Part shown: positions 58,279-64,000 of the stretch, one piece after another
How the letters are laid out: every line of letters begins with the position of its first letter
Position numbering within the stretch: the stretch's first letter is position 1
Source: a virus
Strand: one strand, 5' to 3'
Virus record (IMG/VR): IMGVR_UViG_3300042397_001844
Location: 1 to 64,000 of that record
DNA: 64,000 nucleotides
The notes under the pieces: generated by a model
The model's input: only the letters and a program-made list of their open reading frames with translations
The model's database searches: none
Told to the model about the DNA's origin: nothing
Position numbers and translations under genes: made by a program

Positions 58279-59673
58279 TTAACCCAATCCAGATACCAGT
58301 GCCGGCTTTGCACCAGGCATTGTATCTAAATATTTTTTGTGTAACATTTGTTTTTCCATTTCAGCACCACTAGCACTTTCTTTTGATGCTATGATACCAT
58401 CGGATGAAGATGCTGCATATACTTCTATCGTTCCAGTATTAGTATCCATTTTAGAAGGGAAGGTCAAACCATCCGAACCAAAACGATTCTTCATAATGTG
58501 TACTCTAGCCGTATTGTTTATCTTATCTTTTGCCTTTCTACTTAAACTCATAATAAAGTCAGCGTTCATTACTTTAGCGTAACTATCTGCTATCTTATCT
58601 GCTTCAATAACCTCACTATCTATTGCTGAACGATTTGTTTGTGATGCTGTCCAAATTGGTATTTGTAACTCACCACTCATTCCTCTCAAATCGATATATA
58701 CACCACCTTGCTCAGCGTATGTACTATCAGTTTTATTTGAGTGTGATAATAACAAGTCGGCGTAATCCACAATAATTAAATCGGGCTTATTACCAGCTGC
58801 TATCATCTTCTCAATGTGAAGTTGAATTGTTTTTGATGATGCTCCTTTAGGTGGATAGTATTTAACTTTAAGTTTACCTGGCAATCTTTTAAGTTTACCA
58901 TATACTTCATCTTTCTTTTCTTTTAAATCAACAGATGGAATATGAGTAAACACAGTATCGTATCTTAATCCTACATAATGTTGTGAAAGTTCTAATGTAT
59001 AATGTACTACGGTCTTACCAGCTCTTACAGCTGCTGCTCCTAAACACGCCAACATCCAACTCTTACCAACACCAGAAGGTGCTACTACTACTCCCAATTC
59101 ACCCGGTCCTAAACCACCACCCATTAAATCATCAACACAATCCCATCCCGTTGCCACAGTCAACCTTCCAGTCTCACTAAATCTTTCCTCAAAATCTAAA
59201 AGGTAATCCATACCTAAATCTGATTCAACTCCAACCTTCATTGCCTTATCAACTAAGTCTTTGATTCTATCGTAGTTGCCTGATTTAAGTAAATCTACTG
59301 ATTGTAGAATTACGTTCTTCATATTCTGATTGATACAAAATGATGTGAATTCGTTTTTCACATATTCAAAATCATCTTGTCCAATTTGTGTGTAGACCGT
59401 TTTAAGTTGTTCTACTACTGATTTCTTTAGCGATGGATTATCTAGCTTTGATACTTGCCCTTTGAATACATCCAATGTAGGTTCTTTCTTATACTCATCG
59501 TAATAATCTTTAATCTCTTGTACTATCCATTTGTTAGCATCGGATTCGAAAAACTTCTTATCAATGATTTCGCACAATGTGTCCATCATTCTAACATCGG
59601 TAAGTAAAGCAGATATTACTTTAGCTTGAAACGATTGCCCATATTTAGAGAGTGTATCTACTTGCTCTGCCAT
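58279..59673 (-). CDS. 41: Replicative helicase, DnaB-like (T4 gp41-type)
   Basis: 464 residues. The N-terminal domain (about 1-150) is helical. APSGVGKSWML (Walker A, 198-205) and LIIVDYADLL (Walker B) with Gln/Thr in WTASQTNRSA (switch motif) and NRFG in MKNRFGSDGL are DnaB/gp41 features. It unwinds DNA 5'-3' ahead of the polymerase. Its length equals T4 gp41 (475) within a few residues. It abuts the RNase H gene directly. Confidence 0.93.
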   Translation of the reverse strand: MAEQVDTLSKYGQSFQAKVISALLTDVRMMDTLCEIIDKKFFESDANKWIVQEIKDYYDEYKKEPTLDVFKGQVSKLDNPSLKKSVVEQLKTVYTQIGQDDFEYVKNEFTSFCINQNMKNVILQSVDLLKSGNYDRIKDLVDKAMKVGVESDLGMDYLLDFEERFSETGRLTVATGWDCVDDLMGGGLGPGELGVVVAPSGVGKSWMLACLGAAAVRAGKTVVHYTLELSQHYVGLRYDTVFTHIPSVDLKEKKDEVYGKLKRLPGKLKVKYYPPKGASSKTIQLHIEKMIAAGNKPDLIIVDYADLLLSHSNKTDSTYAEQGGVYIDLRGMSGELQIPIWTASQTNRSAIDSEVIEADKIADSYAKVMNADFIMSLSRKAKDKINNTARVHIMKNRFGSDGLTFPSKMDTNTGTIEVYAASSSDGIIASKESASGAEMEKQMLHKKYLDTMPGAKPALVSGLG

Positions 59674-60717
59674 CTATTTTACTATTATATTTGTATAAGT
59701 TGATTTCAACCAATCGTTTATATCTTTCCAGTTTTGTAGTATCTTATACTTCATTGCTGCCTTAATAAAATCAAACTTATCAAACTTTTTATTAGGTTCG
59801 TTAAAACGGTCTAATATTTTAAGAGTTTGGTTTGTATTGATATGTGCTTCTTCTAATTGCATCAGATGCCTATTTCTCAATACCTCATTTCTTTGAGAAA
59901 GGATATCAGCGTATATTTTAGCATCATCTTTTTTAGATTCACATATACCAAAGAATTCATCAAAGGTAATTAATCTATCTTCCTCTAATTCAGGAAATCT
60001 TTTCAGTACAGTCTTTAAACCACATCCTTTAACGCCAGGAATATTATCTGAATTATCACCATCCAATGTTCTGAATAGTAAAAGGTTTTGTGGGTACATT
60101 CCCCATTCTGCTTTTACCATCTCTCTATCATAAAGTTTCTTTTTAGTTGGTGAATAAACTTTCGTCTTATCATCTACTAATTGTAAGAAATCTTTATCAG
60201 TTGATACAATAATACATTCTTCATCTTCACCTAATATTTGTCTAGCTATGTTAGCTATTACATCATCAGCTTCGATTCCATCATATATCATTGTTGTAAT
60301 TGGAAGTGAATCTAACAAATCAACTAACCAAACGAATTGGCGTTTCATTGAAAGTTGTTCTTCTTCCTGTGACATCATTTCAGGATATTGTCTATTAACT
60401 CTAAAACGATTTTTACCTCTATCAGCTTTGTATCCTTCAAACACTTCCTTTCTACCTTTAGAACCACCCTTACCATCAAAGATAAGAACTACTCTAGTCG
60501 GATTGAATTGGCGTATTTGAGAACCAATTGAATTTAATGAACCAATAACTCCACCCGTATGGTCACCATCCTCATTCATTGTAGGGTTGGTAGTCCAACT
60601 ACGGATGAAGGTATTAAGTCCATCAATGACAAGAACTCTACTATTACGCACTCTTAAGTGTGATGTCTCATGTTCTGATTCTACTTCGTTAAGAAGCTTT
60701 TTGTATAAGTCTTTCAT
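59674..60717 (-). CDS. rnh: 5'-3' exonuclease, T4 RNase H/FEN-like
   Basis: 347 residues. VLVIDGLNTFIRS (Asp32), VVLIFDGKGGSKGRKEVFEGYK, EADDVIANIA, STDKDFLQLV and DGDNSDNIPGVKGCGLKTV contain the metal ligands and helix-3-turn-helix of FEN nucleases. It removes RNA primers from lagging-strand fragments as T4 RNase H (305 residues) does. It lies 20 nt after uvsX and abuts gp41. Confidence 0.92.
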   Translation of the reverse strand: MKDLYKKLLNEVESEHETSHLRVRNSRVLVIDGLNTFIRSWTTNPTMNEDGDHTGGVIGSLNSIGSQIRQFNPTRVVLIFDGKGGSKGRKEVFEGYKADRGKNRFRVNRQYPEMMSQEEEQLSMKRQFVWLVDLLDSLPITTMIYDGIEADDVIANIARQILGEDEECIIVSTDKDFLQLVDDKTKVYSPTKKKLYDREMVKAEWGMYPQNLLLFRTLDGDNSDNIPGVKGCGLKTVLKRFPELEEDRLITFDEFFGICESKKDDAKIYADILSQRNEVLRNRHLMQLEEAHINTNQTLKILDRFNEPNKKFDKFDFIKAAMKYKILQNWKDINDWLKSTYTNIIVK

Positions 60718-60737
60718 TTGTTTTGTAACCTTTTATT

Positions 60738-61859
60738 TTAATCCCCAATTACTTCTGAATCTACAACTAAGTTATCAGAGTCTAGTGAATCTTTTTTGTA
60801 TTGTAAAATTGTAGATTCGCAAATTCTTTTATAAATCTGCTCTTTAACTTCCGTATTGTTTTCCAATGTAGAAGGAAAATCTTTCGCCTGAAACTTAATG
60901 ATTTCACCAGTATCAATATCAGTATATTCATACCATGCACCACTTTGTTTTACGATTCCATTTTCTTTCATCATTCCCAACCATGCTCCGTAGTTATCAA
61001 TACCTCTATCAAAGAAGATATCGAAATCTGCTGAACGTAATGGTGGTCCCATACGATTCTTTACAACCTGGCATCTTACTTTGATACCAACAATTCTATC
61101 GTTACCATTTTCTTTTGCCTTAATCGTTCCCATACTCTTTAATCTTAAACGAACCGATGCATGGAAAGCAATTGCTTTACCACCAGAAGTTGTCCAAGGG
61201 TCAGAGAATGGCATTGCGTTCATCTTCTGTCTTAATTGGTTTGTGAAAACTAGAGTGATTTTCTGTCTACCAATAAGATTTGTGATTTTACGCATTGCTT
61301 TGGAAATGATAATTGCTTTATCCGTAGCGTAACCATCCTTACCATAATCAGCTTCCATCTCCTTTTCAGTTGATGCTGCTGCTACTGAATCCACAACGAT
61401 TGTTACATACTTATCTTTCGATGAAACTCTCACCTTTTCGATAATTGTTTCCGTATATTCAAAACATTGTTCAACAGTCTCAGCTGCTACATAAAGTAAT
61501 TTGGTTGTATCTACTCCAATGGCTTCTAAGAATTCTCTACTTACGGCGTTCTCCGTGTCAATCAATACAGCGATACCACCTAACTTTTGTGTTTCGGCAA
61601 GTAAGTGAGCTGATACTAATGATTTACCACTTTGTTCTAATCCCGTAATTTCGGTAATTCTACCAACAGGCAAACCTCCATAAGGTCTATTAGAGATTGC
61701 CACATCCAACATTGATGCTCCGGTTGATACCCAACCTTCTACGTTTGTAGGGGAGTCATTGTTGTCCAAAAAGAATGCTACCTTTTGGTCTTTTGCTTGT
61801 TTGTTTAGGGAGTCCGCTAGCACTTCTGCTAAGTCTACCTCTTTCGTTGCTTTCGCCAT
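60738..61859 (-). CDS. uvsX: Recombinase UvsX/RecA-like
   Basis: 373 residues. Walker A GLEQSGKS (73-80), Walker B VTIVVDSVAAAS, and LVFTNQLRQKMNAMPFSDPWTTSGGKAIAFHA contain the RecA L1/L2 region and the NQxR motif. It forms filaments on ssDNA for strand exchange and recombination-dependent replication. Length is intermediate between RecA (352) and UvsX (391). It is 15 nt downstream of the gp32-like gene, matching the UvsX/gp32 functional pairing. Confidence 0.93.
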   Translation of the reverse strand: MAKATKEVDLAEVLADSLNKQAKDQKVAFFLDNNDSPTNVEGWVSTGASMLDVAISNRPYGGLPVGRITEITGLEQSGKSLVSAHLLAETQKLGGIAVLIDTENAVSREFLEAIGVDTTKLLYVAAETVEQCFEYTETIIEKVRVSSKDKYVTIVVDSVAAASTEKEMEADYGKDGYATDKAIIISKAMRKITNLIGRQKITLVFTNQLRQKMNAMPFSDPWTTSGGKAIAFHASVRLRLKSMGTIKAKENGNDRIVGIKVRCQVVKNRMGPPLRSADFDIFFDRGIDNYGAWLGMMKENGIVKQSGAWYEYTDIDTGEIIKFQAKDFPSTLENNTEVKEQIYKRICESTILQYKKDSLDSDNLVVDSEVIGD

Positions 61860-61874
61860 GTTGTTACTTATTTA

Positions 61875-62696
61875 CTATGAATTGAAAAGGTCATCAAATG
61901 CTGATGCTACATCATCGATTTTCTTCGGTGATTCTTTTGGTGCTGATTTTGCGTCATCAACATCAAATGGTGCTTCATCATTTTTTGCGGTAGATGCTAA
62001 CGTCTCTGCTGCTGCAGTAGATGTATCTTCATCACCATTAGCGGATGGGTTTAACCAACCTTCTAATACATTTTTCAATTCCGAATAAGTCAACTCTTGG
62101 TAAAGGTCTGTGATTTCGGTTTGTCCATTGATAAACTTATCAGTTTCTTCTTTAGTTGCTGCTAAAGGAGTTTCCTTTGGTTTAACACGGATTGTTGTTA
62201 CAGGGTAAGAAGTACCACTGTCTTCAGCTGATACTACTTCAACAGTAATATCTCTACCTTCATTTGGGTCAGTAATATCACCATAATCAGGATCTGCGAT
62301 GTAACCAAGAATTTCTTGATATACAGTTTTTCCAAAGCCCCAGAATCTTACACCTTCACCTTCTTCACCTCTTACCAATACTGGTACGAATGTTCTAAGT
62401 TTCGGCTCCATTTTCTTGGCAGCTTTCCAATCTTCTTTATCACCCATTCTTTTCAACTTATCAGCGAACTCAACGATAGGGTCAGGTCTGCCAAAAGAAG
62501 ATGGAGATAGATAAGATTTGTTGTTAATGTTGTAGTGAAAGAATAATTCAATAAAAGGATTCTCTTTGTTGAATTTGTAAGGGACTAAACGAATAGTGTG
62601 TTTGCCCGGAGCTGGTTTCCAAAGTTCTACTTTCTTTGAAGTTGTGCTTTGTAGTTTGTTCAGTCTACCTCTGATTGCGTCTAAGTTAATAGCCAT
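61875..62696 (-). CDS. 32: ssDNA-binding protein, T4 gp32-like
   Basis: 273 residues from the ATG at 62696; a GTG at 62753 would add 19 unusual residues and I reject it. AINLDAIRGRLNKLQ at the start corresponds to the cooperativity (LAST-like) region; the OB-fold core has WKPAPGKHTIRLVPY and VRFWGFGKTVYQEIL. The C-terminus is acidic and ends in FDDLFNS. No zinc-binding Cys are present, unlike T4. It protects ssDNA and coordinates the replisome. It has two promoters upstream (62783 and 62873). Confidence 0.85.
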   Translation of the reverse strand: MAINLDAIRGRLNKLQSTTSKKVELWKPAPGKHTIRLVPYKFNKENPFIELFFHYNINNKSYLSPSSFGRPDPIVEFADKLKRMGDKEDWKAAKKMEPKLRTFVPVLVRGEEGEGVRFWGFGKTVYQEILGYIADPDYGDITDPNEGRDITVEVVSAEDSGTSYPVTTIRVKPKETPLAATKEETDKFINGQTEITDLYQELTYSELKNVLEGWLNPSANGDEDTSTAAAETLASTAKNDEAPFDVDDAKSAPKESPKKIDDVASAFDDLFNS

Positions 62697-62782
62697 TTTT
62701 TTACGTTTTAAGAGTTTATGTTTTATGGTTTTATTTAGGTGAGTGTCCTTCACCCTCTATGTATATAAATATTAAGAGATTA

Positions 62783-62814
62783 CAAATATACGACAAATTA
62801 TCGGACTTTCCAAA
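62783..62814 (-). promoter_or_regulatory. Bacteroidota-type promoter, proximal of two, for gp32-like gene
   Basis: Minus-strand TTTG (62814-62811), 20-nt spacer ending TTTGTCG, then TATATTTG (62790-62783). The leader to the ATG at 62696 is about 80 nt with an A-rich end. Confidence 0.78.
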
Positions 62815-62872
62815 TCTTTTTTGAAGTATATTTTTAACCCATTTAAGCATGTATATATGTTTGAGATTTACT

Positions 62873-62904
62873 CAAAGATACGAAAAATATACGAAACTAC
62901 CAAA
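62873..62904 (-). promoter_or_regulatory. Bacteroidota-type promoter, distal of two, for gp32-like gene
   Basis: Minus-strand TTTG (62904-62901), 20-nt spacer with GTAGTTTC and TTTTTCG, then TATCTTTG (62880-62873). It starts right after the terminator of the ADP-ribosyltransferase-like gene. With the proximal site it makes a tandem promoter 90 nt apart. Confidence 0.78.
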
Positions 62905-62930
62905 TAAAAAAGGGGATTAATTTTCCCCTT
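62905..62930 (-). terminator. Rho-independent terminator of the ADP-ribosyltransferase-like gene
   Basis: The minus strand has a 7-bp stem AAGGGGA / TCCCCTT with a 7-nt loop, followed by TTTTT. The stop codon of the gene (62917-62919) lies in the loop. A promoter follows directly. Confidence 0.88.
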
Positions 62931-64000
62931 CTTTTGTATATAATAATGATGTTCTGTTTGGATATTGTAGATGTTTCTTTAAAATGTCCTTTTCGTTATC
63001 ATCTATAAACTCTCTTAACTTAATTTCGTTTTTAGTTCCCGCTTGTTCTAATGTTATAATAGTAAAATTACGGCCTTTTTCCATTTTTGTAGATTCGGTT
63101 TTCACAACTTTATATTTATTGTTTGATGGTAAAAGTACTTCATGTTGGCCAGACCAATCACCAAAATCATTACCAAACATTTTATCTTTATTTTTAGCAG
63201 ATACATTACCTACATTTGCATTCATACAAAATCCATTGAATGTATTTTTTGAATTTACTACTTTGATTATTATGGATTGATTATTTGATTCATTTACCAA
63301 TGAATTTGCGTTACCAACATTATTAGCAAATTCAGTAGCTGTTGTTGCATCAAATGAAAATGAAGATATTGGTAAATCAATATTACCACCTTCCTTAAAA
63401 GATTTCATAAATTTAGAATAATCAAAAGAATTCATAGCCATACCCCTATACAAAGCGTTTGTTTGTACTGGAGGTGGTGGTTCTGATTTCAACATCTCAT
63501 CAATTCTATTTAATGCATCTTTGTTAATCATTGATTGATATGAAATCATATCATTTATATAATTTGGATTCTTTTTAGCTTGCTGCTTAACCCATTTAGA
63601 TTGATTTTTATCATTAGCTTCCGAAATACCTACAAAAGAATTATCCTTATCATCTCCCCTTTCCTTTTTAATAAAGTTACGAAGTCCACCATCCACAGTT
63701 GTTGGGTTCTCTAACTCATTCTGCATTGTCTTATTCCACTCATCATCTGAAAGTGTTTTATATTTTAGTGGATATGCTAATTGTAAATTTGATAAATCAT
63801 CCATAGCATCAGTCTCATTATCTTTTCCAAAATAAATGGTATTCCCCATTTTAACTAAAGCATACTCTGATAAACTTTTATAACCCCAAGCTTTTAAATC
63901 TTCTTTATTTGGAGTAAATCCGGATATATCAAAATACATTTCAGGATGTTGTAATATTCTATTTACATCTATTTTATATTTGTTAGCCACTTTAGCAACA
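62917..64000 (-). CDS. Putative mono-ADP-ribosyltransferase, 5' part beyond window
   Basis: The frame is open to the right edge; the first possible start inside is a GTG at 63990, so the real start is probably outside. About 360 residues are visible. The C-terminal half has the RSE features of the ADP-ribosyltransferase fold: Arg in ALYRGMAM, a Ser-x-Ser-like strand LPISSFSFDATTATEFA, and GQHEVLLPSNNKYKVV, which resembles the ExxVLLPxxxxF end motif with Gln-x-Glu. T4 Alt, ModA and ModB modify host RNA polymerase and other proteins. The target here is unknown. The N-terminal half has no recognised domain. Confidence 0.7.
   Translation of the reverse strand, partial: VAKVANKYKIDVNRILQHPEMYFDISGFTPNKEDLKAWGYKSLSEYALVKMGNTIYFGKDNETDAMDDLSNLQLAYPLKYKTLSDDEWNKTMQNELENPTTVDGGLRNFIKKERGDDKDNSFVGISEANDKNQSKWVKQQAKKNPNYINDMISYQSMINKDALNRIDEMLKSEPPPPVQTNALYRGMAMNSFDYSKFMKSFKEGGNIDLPISSFSFDATTATEFANNVGNANSLVNESNNQSIIIKVVNSKNTFNGFCMNANVGNVSAKNKDKMFGNDFGDWSGQHEVLLPSNNKYKVVKTESTKMEKGRNFTIITLEQAGTKNEIKLREFIDDNEKDILKKHLQYPNRTSLLYTKEGEN

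Noticed and set aside
62697-62753. GTG extension of the gp32-like protein by 19 residues
   Set aside because: The extension is Lys/His-rich and unlike family members, and the ATG at 62696 has an A-rich leader and a typical N-terminus.

Overview
This window is part of the genome of a large, AT-rich, T4-like tailed phage (myovirus type) that very probably infects a member of the Bacteroidota. The T4-like character comes from a nearly complete replication and recombination set on one strand: gp32-type ssDNA-binding protein, UvsX/RecA, RNase H/FEN nuclease, gp41 DnaB-type helicase, NrdA/NrdB, family B DNA polymerase, gp45 clamp, gp44 and gp62 clamp loader, and dUTPase. The host inference rests on seven promoter-like sites that fit the Bacteroidota primary sigma-factor signature (TTTG, 20 nt, TAnnTTTG) and on start codons that mostly lack Shine-Dalgarno sequences and follow A-rich leaders. 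Every gene I support is on the minus strand, so transcription runs from position 64000 towards 1. I saw no tRNA, integrase, capsid or terminase gene.

Layout in the direction of transcription. 64000-62917: a putative ADP-ribosyltransferase closed by a terminator. 62696-41960: early and replication genes. Mixed among them are DNA-modification or anti-defence type genes (two Mom-like proteins, a DUF262-HNH protein, a DruA/DUF4338-like protein), a short histone H1-like protein, thioredoxin, small DNA-binding proteins and one glycosyltransferase. 41907-36387: a small RHH-like protein, two GT-B glycosyltransferases, a conserved small protein and a collagen-like fibre protein followed by a strong terminator. 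36228-14968: about 24 mostly abutting genes for sugar-nucleotide synthesis, glycosyl transfer, methylation and acyl activation, headed by one clear promoter. 14931-13045: a membrane protein, a membrane-anchored coiled coil and a HAD phosphatase. 12969-6562: a repeat-rich tail-fibre protein and two Thr/Ser-rich modular proteins. 6515-2436: five more glycan genes. 2392-1: a subtilisin-like protease with a Thr/Ser-rich linker, an APS-kinase-like protein and a partial gene.

How the parts may fit together. The phage has about 15 glycosyltransferases plus enzymes resembling those for GDP-fucose, GDP-mannose epimerisation, ADP-heptose-type sugars and ManNAc. It also has an AMP-ligase/ACP/SDR set that looks like an acyl-sugar decoration module. 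Three secreted- or virion-type proteins with mucin-like Thr/Ser tracts lie next to this machinery. My main hypothesis is that the phage synthesises and attaches complex glycans to its own fibre-like proteins; remodelling of the host surface polysaccharide is the main alternative. Separately, the replication region carries Mom-like genes that suggest hypermodified adenine in the phage DNA.
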